Below are positions 16,175 to 25,380 of a stretch of 36,853 nt of DNA, piece by piece. The position numbers and the translations under genes are program-made. Within the stretch, counting starts at the first letter, position 1. Each line of letters starts with the position of its first letter. The notes under the pieces are model-generated. The model ran no database searches, had not been told where the DNA came from, and saw only the letters and a list, made by a program, of their open reading frames with translations. The DNA is from Pseudomonadota bacterium (GTDB lineage Bacteria; Pseudomonadota; Alphaproteobacteria; Rhizobiales; Beijerinckiaceae): the NCBI GenBank assembly GCA_023450615.1, contig JAEXGT010000097.1, positions 1-36,853 of the forward strand, in the 5' to 3' direction.

Positions 16175-17050
16175 GTGAACCTGACTGGCCCCACACCCCG
16201 CTTCCGGTCCTTGTACCGGCAATCCATACCCGGCTCCCGCACCAACGAGGACGGGCTGGGGCTGCTTGGCCATTGCGCTTGGATCATCGACGGAGCCACC
16301 GGGCTCTCGACCGAGCGGCTGACCAGAAGCGGCAGCGACGCTGCATGGCTTGCCGGAACCATCGAAAAAACCTTGGAAAAGCTGGTGAGCGAGGGACGTT
16401 GTGGGGCTGACCTCCTGCAGCGCCTGGAGGCCTGCATTCTTCAGGCTTTCGAGGATGAAACCGCCCATTACCCCGGTCGCCACATCCATCATGCTCCTTC
16501 GGCATGCCTCGGGCTCATTGAGGCGCGGGCGGATGGAGAAGCGATCCGGCTTCAAGGCTTCTTCCTCGGCGATGTGGTCGCCCTGGTGCCGTCCGAGAAG
16601 GGCATCGTGCGCTGGACCGATGAGCGGTCGAAGCCCTTCGAGAGAAAGACGCTTGCGGCGCTCGAGGCCGGGGGGCATGAGCCGGGCCGGATGCCGGAGA
16701 CGGTGAGAGTCCAGATCCTGGAGAACCGCGCCAGCCTCAACCAGCCGGGCGGCTATTGGGTCGTGAGCCCCAGCCAGCCCTTCGCCGGACGCGAATTGCG
16801 CTTCGAGGCGCAGGTGGCGGCAGGCAGCGCGATCGCGCTCGCCACCGACGGCTTCATGCGCCTCGTCGATGTTTTTGGAGCTTATACGGACCGGACTCTG
16901 CATGCCGCGCTCATCGAGGGCAGGGGAGACGATCTGTTCGAGGAATTACGGGCGCTGGAGCGCAGAGACTCCCTGGCGGGAGCGTATCCGCGTGTTAAGA
17001 CGCACGATGATGCGACAGTGCTCGTGATCGCAGCCGAACCAGGCGGCTGA
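16175..17050 (+). CDS. PP2C-family protein phosphatase domain protein
   Basis: A predicted cytoplasmic, metal-dependent Ser/Thr phosphatase of 291 residues. The metal-ligand pattern is recognisable: PGSRTNEDG at 19-27, IIDGATG with Asp39 at 37-43, GDVVALV with Asp133, ALATDGF with Asp225, and HDDATVLV with Asp278-Asp279. Loops are more diverged than in PrpC/Stp-type enzymes, so the substrate is unclear. GTG at 16175 is the first possible start after an in-frame stop at 16160-16162, and its ribosome binding site is poor. A TTG at 16211 would also keep the domain. There is no kinase gene nearby, and the gene is orphaned between pobA and the sugar transporter. Confidence 0.8.
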   Translation: MNLTGPTPRFRSLYRQSIPGSRTNEDGLGLLGHCAWIIDGATGLSTERLTRSGSDAAWLAGTIEKTLEKLVSEGRCGADLLQRLEACILQAFEDETAHYPGRHIHHAPSACLGLIEARADGEAIRLQGFFLGDVVALVPSEKGIVRWTDERSKPFERKTLAALEAGGHEPGRMPETVRVQILENRASLNQPGGYWVVSPSQPFAGRELRFEAQVAAGSAIALATDGFMRLVDVFGAYTDRTLHAALIEGRGDDLFEELRALERRDSLAGAYPRVKTHDDATVLVIAAEPGG

Positions 17051-17099
17051 CAGGAATTCCGCGGGGCAGCTCCGAGAGGGCGCCCTTCGGTGGGAGGAC

Positions 17100-17210
17100 G
17101 AGCGTATCGTGCGAAAAAGTGGATTCGGTTTTTCGCAACCAACGATACGCTCATCAAGAAAAAGGCATCGGGCCAATCCCAAAAGTGGAAACTACTTTTG
17201 GGGCCGATGC
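17100..17210. repeat. Two-palindrome intergenic mosaic element (RIME-like)
   Basis: A 111-base element made of two large imperfect palindromes. The first pairs GAGCGTATCGT (17100-17110) with ACGATACGCTC (17142-17152), with inner arms GCGAAAAA/TTTTTCGC (17111-17118 and 17129-17136). The second pairs GCATCGG/CCGATGC (17165-17171 and 17204-17210), with inner arms CCCAAAAGT/ACTTTTGGG (17178-17186 and 17194-17202). Size and layout resemble RIME elements of rhizobia. It sits 28 bases before the sugar-binding-protein start, so it is probably transcribed as a structured leader or marks the operon boundary. Confidence 0.75.
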
Positions 17211-17238
17211 ATGGGACTTAACAATGAGGGAACTCGCA

Positions 17239-18489
17239 ATGAAACTCACCCGACGCATTCTGATGGGCGCTGCCGCCGGCAGCTTCATCCTCTCCGGCAC
17301 CGCCGCCATGGCTCAGCAGACCGAGCTGACCTTCTGGAGCTGGCGCCAGGAAGACAAGGCGTTCTACCAGGACGCCATCAAGAAGTTCCAGGCGAAGGAA
17401 CCGAACATCTCGATCAAGTTCGAGACCTACGCCCCTGAGAACTACCAGACCATTCTCTCGACCGCGCTCGCCGCCGGCCGCGGCCCGGACGTGATCCAGG
17501 TCCGCGCTTACGGCAATCTCGAGACCATCGCGGCTCCGGGCTACCTCCTTGCGCTCGACAAGCAGAACGTGCCGGAGCTGGCGAACTTCCCGGAAGCTGC
17601 CCTCGCGGCCGAGACACTGCGCGCGGACGGCAAGGTCTATGCCGTGCCCTTCGCCATGCAGACCCAGCTCGTAGTCTACAACAAGAAGATCTTCAAGGAT
17701 AACGGCCTGAACCCGCCGAAGACCTGGGATGAGCTGATGACGCTCGCTCAGGCCCTGAAGGCCAAGAACAACACGCCGTTCGGCAACGGCACCGCGACCG
17801 CCTGGCAGAACGAGACCATCGTCGGCGGCCTGCTGTCGTCGATGCTCGGCAAGTCCTTCGAGGAAGAGATCGTTTCCGGCAAAGCGAACTTCACAGATGC
17901 GCGCTTTGTGAACGCGCTCGCCAAGCTGAAGGACGTGAGCCAGTACTTCTCGCCGAACTTCACGGGCGTCGATTACCCGTCCTCGCAGCAGCTCTTCGTG
18001 GCTGGCCGCGCGGCCATGTTCGCGGGCGGCTCCTATGAGGTGGCCAACTTCAAGAACCAGAACCCCACCCTCGATCTCGGCGTGTTCCCCGCTCCGGTCC
18101 TCAAGGCCGGCGATCAGGCGCTCATCGCCACCTATTACGATGGCGGCTATGCGGTGAACGCGAAGTCGGAGAAGAAGGATGCGGCTCTCAAGTTCATCCG
18201 CTATCTCGCCACGCCGGAATACGGCACGGCCTTCACCAACGCCCTGAAGAACCTGTCGCCGATCAAGGGCATCAAGATCGAGGACGCGATCACGCAGGAG
18301 GTGGCGAAGCTCGCCGAGAACTCCATGTCCTACCTGATGCTCGTGCGCTTCCGCTACAATGAGCCGAGCGGCTCGGTGCTGCTGCAGTCGAACGTGCAGA
18401 AGATGCTCGCGGGCCAGCAGACGCCCGAGCAGGCCGCTGCCGAGATCAACAAGGGCATCGCGACCTACTACAAGCCGTTCCAGAAGTAA
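17239..18489 (+). CDS. Carbohydrate ABC transporter substrate-binding protein (family 1)
   Basis: A 416-residue periplasmic binding protein of the MalE/UgpB class. The ATG at 17239 follows GAGGG by eight bases; in-frame starts further left would read through the mosaic repeat. A Sec signal peptide (KLTRRILMGAAAGSFILSGT) is cleaved near AMA-Q at residue 24. The mature protein begins QTELTFWSWRQEDKAFYQDAIKKF, standard for the family, and GRAAMFAGGSYE near residue 255 is the usual ligand-lobe motif. Two permeases, an amino-sugar epimerase and an ATPase follow. The ligand is therefore probably an amino sugar or sialic-acid-derived sugar, inferred from context. Confidence 0.93.
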   Translation: MKLTRRILMGAAAGSFILSGTAAMAQQTELTFWSWRQEDKAFYQDAIKKFQAKEPNISIKFETYAPENYQTILSTALAAGRGPDVIQVRAYGNLETIAAPGYLLALDKQNVPELANFPEAALAAETLRADGKVYAVPFAMQTQLVVYNKKIFKDNGLNPPKTWDELMTLAQALKAKNNTPFGNGTATAWQNETIVGGLLSSMLGKSFEEEIVSGKANFTDARFVNALAKLKDVSQYFSPNFTGVDYPSSQQLFVAGRAAMFAGGSYEVANFKNQNPTLDLGVFPAPVLKAGDQALIATYYDGGYAVNAKSEKKDAALKFIRYLATPEYGTAFTNALKNLSPIKGIKIEDAITQEVAKLAENSMSYLMLVRFRYNEPSGSVLLQSNVQKMLAGQQTPEQAAAEINKGIATYYKPFQK

Positions 18490-18501
18490 GGCTTTAATCC
18501 T

Positions 18502-18591
18502 CGTCATCCCCGGGCTTGTCCCGGGGATCCACGTCTTTGATTCACTCTGGTTCCCAAGGCGTGGATGGCCGGGCCAAGCCCGGCCATGACG
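18502..18591. repeat. Palindromic intergenic repeat between binding-protein and permease genes
   Basis: A 90-base nested palindrome. Two inner hairpins are ATCCCCGGG/CCCGGGGAT (18506-18514 and 18520-18528, loop CTTGT) and ATGGCCGGGC/GCCCGGCCAT (18565-18574 and 18578-18587, loop CAA). They are joined by ATCCACG/CGTGGAT (18527-18533 and 18560-18566) and closed by CGTCAT/ATGACG (18502-18507 and 18586-18591). It resembles the dispersed CCGGG-rich repeats common in Hyphomicrobiales genomes. In the transcript it would form a multi-branched structure just after the binding-protein stop. Confidence 0.8.
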
Positions 18592-18626
18592 GGGTATTAC
18601 TTTTCAGAGATTACTAAGGCTGTCCC

Positions 18627-19559
18627 ATGCCCGTCTCGCCCAAACAGGCCCGCACACTGAAACATCGCAGCTGGGTGGCGTTTCTCGTCGTCCCGCCGAT
18701 CGTCTTCATGTCGCTGTTCGTGGTCTATCCGATCCTGTCGGCCTTCGCTTACGCCTTCTATGAATGGCGCGGGCTGGCGCGGGGCGAATTCGTGGGGCTG
18801 GCGAACTTCAAGGAAGTGCTGTTCGGCGCCACCATGGCGCCCACCGTGTGGAACGCCTTCCTGCACAATGTCTATGCGCTCGTCGCGCTCATGATCATCC
18901 AGAACGGGGGCGGGTTCCTCCTCGCCTGGCTGCTCTACAAGGAGCCCTTCGGCTTCCGCTTCCACCGCGTCGCGGTGTTCGTTCCGGTGGTTCTGTCGAC
19001 GATCATCGTGGGCTTCCTCTGGAAGCTCTTCCTCAATCCGAATTTCGGCATCATCAATCAGGCGCTCTACTCGGTCGGCCTCGATTCATGGGCCAAGCCC
19101 TGGCTTGGCGATTCATCCACCGCGCTTGGCGCACTCATCCTCGCCAATGCCTGGCACTTCGTCGGCTTCCCGACGCTCGTCTATCTCGCGGGCATGCAGC
19201 GCATTCCCTCCGAGATCATCGAAGCCGCGCGCCTCGACGGCACTACCGAATGGCAATTGCTGAAGAACATCGTGTGGCCGCTGGTGGCGCCCAGCACTAC
19301 CATTCTCTTCACGCTGCTCTTCATCGGCGCGTTCAACTGGTTCGAAATCCCCTACGTGATGGTTGGCCTCGATGGCTCGCCCTTCGGTTCGACCGACGTG
19401 CTCGGCCTCGTGTTCTACCGCACGGCCTTCGGCAACCAGAGCGCAAGCATCCAGAATTTCGGTCTGGGCTCGGCGCTCGCCACTCTCATCTTTCTCTTCA
19501 TCGTCGTCTTCGCGTCCATGCTCACCCTGTGGCTGCGCCGTCGGGAGATCCAGTTTTGA
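18627..19559 (+). CDS. Sugar ABC transporter permease 1 (MalF/UgpA type)
   Basis: A 310-residue inner-membrane permease with six predicted helices, the first at VAFLVVPPIVFMSLFVVYPI (about residues 16-35). The EAA coupling loop is EIIEAARLDGTTEWQLLKNIVWPL near residues 198-221, as in MalF/UgpA permeases. AAGG lies nine bases before the ATG. It would form a heterodimer with the next gene product. The 137-base gap separating it from the binding-protein gene is filled mostly by the palindromic repeat. Confidence 0.93.
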   Translation: MPVSPKQARTLKHRSWVAFLVVPPIVFMSLFVVYPILSAFAYAFYEWRGLARGEFVGLANFKEVLFGATMAPTVWNAFLHNVYALVALMIIQNGGGFLLAWLLYKEPFGFRFHRVAVFVPVVLSTIIVGFLWKLFLNPNFGIINQALYSVGLDSWAKPWLGDSSTALGALILANAWHFVGFPTLVYLAGMQRIPSEIIEAARLDGTTEWQLLKNIVWPLVAPSTTILFTLLFIGAFNWFEIPYVMVGLDGSPFGSTDVLGLVFYRTAFGNQSASIQNFGLGSALATLIFLFIVVFASMLTLWLRRREIQF

Positions 19560-20407
19560 CCGTCCTGGCCAATACGTCCACTTCACGCAGTCCCATCTCC
19601 TTCGCGTTTCTCGCGCAGGTGATCCTGATCGCGAATTCCTTCATCATGCTCTATCCCGTCGTGGTGATGGTGCTCTCGGCCTTCAAGTCCACGGGCGAGA
19701 TCTTCGAGCATCCCTTTGCGCTGCCGGATTTCACGCAGGTCGGAAACTTCGCCAAAGTGCTCGGCGAAACGTCGATGCCGACCTATTTCATGAACTCGAT
19801 CATCGTGACCGGCGCATCGATCATCCTGATCCTCGTGCTCGGCACCATGGCGGGCTATGCGGTGGCGCGCTACGAGTCGCGCACCAACACCTTCATCCTG
19901 CTGTTCTTCCTCGCGGGCCTCATGCTTCCCCTGAAGCTCGCGGTCATTCCGCTCTTCATCCTGCTGCGCGACCTCGGATTGCTCGACAGCCGCTGGAGCC
20001 TCATCGTCACCTACACGGCCATCGGCCTGCCATCCGCCGTGTTCATCATGGCGGGCTTTCTGCGCTCGCTGCCCTCCGAGCTTGAGGACGCGGCGCGGAT
20101 CGATGGTGCGTCTGAGCCACGCATCATGTGGTCCGTCATGCTGCCGCTGGCGCGTCCGCCCATGGCGATCGCCGCCATTCAGAATGCGGTGCCGATCTGG
20201 AACGACTTCTTCTTTCCGCTCGTCTTCATCCAGACGGATGCATATAAAACGCTGCCGCAGGGCCTCACCTCGTTCATGGGCGAGTACACAACGGATTGGG
20301 GAATGCTGTTCGCGGGGCTCACCATCGCGGCCGCTCCCATCACGCTGCTCTACATCGCCTTGTCGCGCCAGTTCATCCAAGGCATGACGGCGGGAGCTGT
20401 GAAGTAA
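19556..20407 (+). CDS. Sugar ABC transporter permease 2 (MalG/UgpE type)
   Basis: A 283-residue permease. The start appears to be TTG at 19556, overlapping the previous stop as TTGA, with GGGAGA about seven bases upstream. No ATG occurs before FIMLYPVVV, where using it would delete the first transmembrane helix. The EAA loop is ELEDAARIDGASEPRIMWSVMLPL, with six helices around it. The C-terminus FIQGMTAGAVK is typical of MalG-class permeases (QG...GAVK). It ends two bases before the epimerase gene. Confidence 0.9.
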   Translation: MTVLANTSTSRSPISFAFLAQVILIANSFIMLYPVVVMVLSAFKSTGEIFEHPFALPDFTQVGNFAKVLGETSMPTYFMNSIIVTGASIILILVLGTMAGYAVARYESRTNTFILLFFLAGLMLPLKLAVIPLFILLRDLGLLDSRWSLIVTYTAIGLPSAVFIMAGFLRSLPSELEDAARIDGASEPRIMWSVMLPLARPPMAIAAIQNAVPIWNDFFFPLVFIQTDAYKTLPQGLTSFMGEYTTDWGMLFAGLTIAAAPITLLYIALSRQFIQGMTAGAVK

Positions 20408-20408
20408 C

Positions 20409-21089
20409 ATGCTGATCCCGAAAGGCACTCTCGTCGTTTCCTGTCAGGCACGCGCGGACAATCCGCTGCACGGCGCGGTCTACATGTCCGCCATGGCGCT
20501 TGCCGCGGAGGCGGGCGGCGCGAAGGGCATCCGCGCGAACGGCGTCGAGGATGTGGCGGCGATCCGTGCCGTGACGAAGCTGCCCATCATCGGCATAGCG
20601 AAAGTTTGGGACGACCGCTTCCCGGTCTATATCACTCCCGCTTTCGAAGATGCCGAACGCATCGCAAAGGCCGGAGCGGGCATCATCGGAATCGACGCGA
20701 CGGCGCGCCCGCGAAACGGCGAGCCGGTGGAGCGTCTGATCGCCCGCATCCGCGGCGAGCTTGGCAAAGAGGTGTTCGCCGATATCGCCACGCTCGAAGA
20801 GGGCAGGGCGGCGCACGCCTATGGGGCAACCTATGTGGCCACCACGCTCTCGGGCTATACCGGGGAGACGGCCGTGCGCAAAGGCGCGGGTCCTGACCTG
20901 GAGTTATTGGAGGCGCTCGTTGCCGCGCTCCCGGTTCCCGTCGTCGCCGAAGGCCGCTTCGATACGCCCGATCTCGTGGCTGAAGCCTTGAAGCGGGGCG
21001 CTCATGCCGTGGTGGTGGGAACCGCCATCACCAACCCGCGCGAAATCACAAAGAAATTCGTCCGTGCTGTTGAAGCGCGGAATCCTTGA
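20409..21089 (+). CDS. nanE: N-acetylmannosamine-6-phosphate 2-epimerase
   Basis: Interconverts ManNAc-6-phosphate and GlcNAc-6-phosphate in the cytoplasm. The TIM-barrel protein has 226 residues, the normal NanE length. Family motifs are VVSCQA at 9-14, GIRANGVEDV at 40-49, PIIGIAKVWDD with the likely catalytic Lys in this strand, IGIDATARPR, TLSGYTGET, VVAEGRFDTPD with the conserved Glu, and GAHAVVVGTAITNP. It is embedded between the permease and ATPase genes of the sugar transporter. No ManNAc kinase (nanK) or sialate lyase (nanA) is in the window, so the phosphorylated substrate must come from enzymes encoded elsewhere. Confidence 0.92.
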   Translation: MLIPKGTLVVSCQARADNPLHGAVYMSAMALAAEAGGAKGIRANGVEDVAAIRAVTKLPIIGIAKVWDDRFPVYITPAFEDAERIAKAGAGIIGIDATARPRNGEPVERLIARIRGELGKEVFADIATLEEGRAAHAYGATYVATTLSGYTGETAVRKGAGPDLELLEALVAALPVPVVAEGRFDTPDLVAEALKRGAHAVVVGTAITNPREITKKFVRAVEARNP

Positions 21090-21100
21090 GGGAGACTGGA

Positions 21101-22171
<1,071 letters not shown>

Positions 22172-22249
22172 AGACACACGGAAACGTGAAGGCACCGTTG
22201 GCGTTCTCGGGTGTACCCCTATAACCAGGGTTAAGAACGAGGTTCCGCC

Positions 22250-23194
22250 GTGTTGATCCGCCGCCCTTCCGACGTCCTGCCTTCCGAGATTACTCCCCGG
22301 GAGGTTTACCTCAACCGAAGGCAATGGATGGCTGGCGCTGCCGGCCTCGCGCTGGCGGCGGCACTGCCGGAGGGGGCGAACGCTGCGCCTTTATCCGCCG
22401 CCAAAAGTCCTTTCTCGACGGACGAGAAGCTCACGAGCCGCGAGGACGTGACGAGCTACAACAATTTCTATGAGTTCGGTGTCGACAAGAGCGACCCGGT
22501 CAAGAACGCAAGCACGCTCAAGACCACGCCCTGGACGGTGAAGATCGACGGTCTCGTCGGAAAGCCTCAGGACATCGGCATCGAAGATCTGATCAAAGAA
22601 TCGACCCTCGAAGAACGCATCTACCGCATGCGCTGCGTCGAAGGCTGGTCCATGGTGATCCCGTGGGTGGGGTTCCCGCTCGCTGATCTCGTCAAGCGCG
22701 TGGAGCCGCTCGGCAGCGCCAAATACGTGGCCTTCGAGACCGTCAATCGGCCGGACGAGATGTCGGGGCTGCGCTCGGTCTTTCCCGTGCTCGACTGGCC
22801 TTACACGGAGGGCCTGCGGCTCGATGAGGCCATGCATCCGCTGACTATCCTCGCCGTGGGCCTTTATGGCGAGACGCTGCCGAACCAGAACGGCGCGCCG
22901 ATCCGCCTCGTGGTCCCATGGAAATATGGCTTCAAGGGCATCAAGTCGATCACGCGCATCAGCTTCGTCGAGAAGCAGCCGCAGACTGCCTGGAACAGGC
23001 AGGCGCCGAATGAATACGGCTTCTATGCCAATGTGAATCCGAACGTGGATCATCCTCGCTGGAGCCAGGCGACAGAGCGGCGGATCGGCGAGGGCGGGCT
23101 GTTCACGAAGCGCCGCCAGACGCTCATGTTCAACGGATACGCGGAGCAGGTCGCGAGCCTCTACAACGGCATGGACCTGCGGAAATATTACTGA
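22250..23194 (+). CDS. msrP: Protein-methionine-sulfoxide reductase catalytic subunit, molybdopterin enzyme
   Basis: Repairs oxidised methionines in periplasmic proteins. The 314-residue MsrP (YedY family) has a twin-arginine signal peptide (LNRRQWMAGAAGLALAAALP, Arg23-Arg24) for Tat export of the folded, cofactor-loaded protein. The molybdenum ligand is Cys129 in MRCVEGWSM. VPWKYGFKGIKSI near residue 222 and the C-terminal NGMDLRKYY are family signatures. GTG at 22250 is the best start, with GAGG seven bases upstream. It overlaps msrQ by one base. In other proteobacteria this pair is induced by hypochlorite or related oxidative stress. Confidence 0.95.
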   Translation: MLIRRPSDVLPSEITPREVYLNRRQWMAGAAGLALAAALPEGANAAPLSAAKSPFSTDEKLTSREDVTSYNNFYEFGVDKSDPVKNASTLKTTPWTVKIDGLVGKPQDIGIEDLIKESTLEERIYRMRCVEGWSMVIPWVGFPLADLVKRVEPLGSAKYVAFETVNRPDEMSGLRSVFPVLDWPYTEGLRLDEAMHPLTILAVGLYGETLPNQNGAPIRLVVPWKYGFKGIKSITRISFVEKQPQTAWNRQAPNEYGFYANVNPNVDHPRWSQATERRIGEGGLFTKRRQTLMFNGYAEQVASLYNGMDLRKYY

Positions 23195-23838
23195 TGGCCG
23201 GCAGAGCATCCGTTCAGGGCGGCAAGAAATGTTTCGCGCTGCCTCAGGTGCCGAAGATACTCGTCTATGTCGCGGGCTTCATCCCGGCGGTTGGGCTGTT
23301 CTACGCAGGCATCACCGATCAGCTCGGTGCCGACCCGATGCGCTATCTGGAGCATGCGCTGGGGCTCTGGGCATTGCGCTTCCTCATCGCGACGCTCGCG
23401 ATCACCCCTTTGCGCCAGCTTCTTTCCATCAACCTTCTGCGCTATCGCCGCGCCCTCGGGCTGCTTGCGTTCTACTATGCGCTCCTGCATCTCATCACCT
23501 ATATGGTGCTCGATCAGGGGCTCGATTTCGCGGCGATCTGGGCCGATATCGTAAAGCGCCCCTACATCACCATCGGCATGGCGACCTTCGTCATTTTGCT
23601 GCCGCTGGCGCTCACGTCCAACAACGCCGCCATCCGCCGCATGGGCGGGCAGGCCTGGGCGAAGCTCCATCGCCTCGTCTATGTCGCGGCATTCGGCGCG
23701 GCGCTGCATTTCATTCTCGTGGTCAAGTCCTGGCCGGCGGAGCCCTTGATCTATGCGGCCATCGTCGCCGCGCTGCTTGGCTACCGCCTTGTCCGTTTCC
23801 TGGGAAGAAAAGCCGAGCCCCGGCGCCGTCCCGCTTGA
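23194..23838 (+). CDS. msrQ: MsrQ haem-binding membrane subunit of the methionine sulfoxide reductase
   Basis: Passes electrons from the quinone pool or a flavin reductase across the inner membrane to MsrP. The 214-residue protein has about six transmembrane helices and the expected histidine-bearing segments: LEHALGLWALRF, ALLHLITYMV, KLHRLVYVAAF and LHFILVVK, the likely haem b ligands. Its ATG shares a base with the msrP stop (TGATG), so the two are co-translated. Length and topology are normal. Confidence 0.93.
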   Translation: MAGRASVQGGKKCFALPQVPKILVYVAGFIPAVGLFYAGITDQLGADPMRYLEHALGLWALRFLIATLAITPLRQLLSINLLRYRRALGLLAFYYALLHLITYMVLDQGLDFAAIWADIVKRPYITIGMATFVILLPLALTSNNAAIRRMGGQAWAKLHRLVYVAAFGAALHFILVVKSWPAEPLIYAAIVAALLGYRLVRFLGRKAEPRRRPA

Positions 23839-23893
23839 ATGGGAGTTCCAGTTGGATAGGATGCCCCCTTGGCGATGGCTGAAGGTGCGGGCA

Positions 23894-24688
23894 ATGCGAA
23901 AACTGGGACGGGGCGCGTTTCAAGCAGCGGCTTTCGCGCTGGCGCTCGCCCTTTCCGCCGGTCCGGTTGATGCCAAGGATGTGGTGGTCTTTGCCGCCGC
24001 GAGCCTCAAGAACGCCCTCGATGAAGTCGCGGCTGCCTGGAAAGAGGAAACCGGCAAGACCGCCGTGATCTCCTACGCGGCCAGCAATGCGCTCGTCAGG
24101 CAGATCGAAGCAGGGGCGCCTGCGGATATCCTGTTCTCCGCCGATCTCGACTGGATGGATTACGCTGCCTCCAAGAACCTGATCAGGCTTGAGACACGCA
24201 CCGACCTTCTCGGCAACGGCATCGTTCTCATCGCGCCGAAAGATTCACCCGTTCAGGTTTCCCTCCAGCCGGGTCTCGATCTTGCGTCCGTCCTCGGCAA
24301 TGGCCGTCTCGCCATGGGGCAGGTGGAGGCGGTGCCGGCAGGCAAATACGGAAAGGCTGCTCTTGAAAAGCTCGGCGCATGGGATGGCGTGAAGGACAAG
24401 ATCGCGCAGGCCGATAACGTGCGGACGGCGCTTCTTCTCGTTTCGCGCGGCGAAGCGCCTCTCGGCATCGTCTACAAAACGGATGCCGTGTCCGATCCGA
24501 ACGTGAAGATCGTTGCGGCATTTCCGGAAGGAACGCGCCCACCCATCGTCTATCCCGTCGCGCTCACGAAGGAATCCATCAATCCCGACGCGTCATCCCT
24601 GCTGAGCTTTCTGCGCTCCGACAAGGCGAAGCCTTTCTTCGAGAAGCAGGGATTCAGCGTCGTACGCCAGCCAGGTTCCAAGTCGTGA
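23894..24688 (+). CDS. modA: Molybdate-binding periplasmic protein
   Basis: The high-affinity molybdate/tungstate-binding component of ModABC, 264 residues. The ATG at 23894 follows GAAGGTG by six bases; in-frame ATGs further left lie inside msrQ or lack a site. A signal peptide (AFQAAAFALALALSAGPVDA) precedes the mature start KDVVVFAAASLKNALDEV, the classic ModA opening with the anion-binding AAASL segment. SYAASNALVRQIEAGAPADILFSAD and TDLLGNGIVLIAP are further family signatures. It starts 55 bases after msrQ, with no obvious terminator between, and overlaps modB by four bases. Confidence 0.94.
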   Translation: MRKLGRGAFQAAAFALALALSAGPVDAKDVVVFAAASLKNALDEVAAAWKEETGKTAVISYAASNALVRQIEAGAPADILFSADLDWMDYAASKNLIRLETRTDLLGNGIVLIAPKDSPVQVSLQPGLDLASVLGNGRLAMGQVEAVPAGKYGKAALEKLGAWDGVKDKIAQADNVRTALLLVSRGEAPLGIVYKTDAVSDPNVKIVAAFPEGTRPPIVYPVALTKESINPDASSLLSFLRSDKAKPFFEKQGFSVVRQPGSKS

Positions 24689-25380
24689 CGGATTGGCTTT
24701 CTCCAGAGGAATGGACGGCCATCCGCCTCAGCCTCAAGGTCGCGCTGGTTGCGATGGCGGCGAGCCTCGTTCCGGGGATCGCCATTGCCTATGCGCTTGA
24801 GCGCGGACGGTTCTGGGGACGGCAGGCGCTCGATGTTCTCGTGCATCTGCCGCTGGTGCTTCCGCCTGTCGTCGTGGGTTATGCGCTTCTCCTCGGCTTT
24901 GGACGGCGCGGCCCCATCGGCTCCTTTCTCGACGCGCATTTCGGCATCGTGTTTGCCTTCCGCTGGACGGGTGCCGCGCTTGCTTGCGCCATCATGGGCT
25001 TTCCGTTGCTTGTGCGCGCCATTCGCCTGTCCCTGGAGACCGTGGACCGCAAGCTCGAAGAGGCCGCCGGAACATTGGGCGCGCATCCTGCCTGGATATT
25101 TCTGTTCGTGACCCTGCCGTTGATTTTGCCCGGCATCATCGCGGGCATGGTGCTGTGCTTTGCAAAGGCGATGGGCGAGTTCGGCGCCACTATCACCTTC
25201 GTCTCCAACATTCCCGGCGAGACGCAAACCATTCCAACCGCCATCTATGCCTATACGCAGGTGCCGGGCGGCGAGGGCGGCGCGTTGCGTCTGGCTCTCG
25301 TCTCCGTCGCAATCTCCATCGCCGCGCTTTGGGTCTCCGAATGGATGGCGCGCCGCGTCAGGCGAAAGGTCCTCGCCTGA
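24685..25380 (+). CDS. modB: Molybdate ABC transporter permease
   Basis: A 231-residue inner-membrane permease with about five to six helices. The coupling loop is KLEEAAGTLGAHPAWIFLFVTLPLILPG near residue 118, typical of ModB. AMGEFGATITFVSNIPGETQTIP is the strongest family signature. The start is GTG at 24685, in a GTGA overlap with the modA stop. Its TGA stop overlaps the modC ATG. Confidence 0.94.
   Translation: MTDWLSPEEWTAIRLSLKVALVAMAASLVPGIAIAYALERGRFWGRQALDVLVHLPLVLPPVVVGYALLLGFGRRGPIGSFLDAHFGIVFAFRWTGAALACAIMGFPLLVRAIRLSLETVDRKLEEAAGTLGAHPAWIFLFVTLPLILPGIIAGMVLCFAKAMGEFGATITFVSNIPGETQTIPTAIYAYTQVPGGEGGALRLALVSVAISIAALWVSEWMARRVRRKVLA

Noticed and set aside
17218..18507. A 429-codon open frame on the minus strand
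   Set aside because: Antisense to the sugar-binding-protein gene, which has a signal peptide and family motifs. The antisense product is low-complexity Arg/Leu/Gly-rich.
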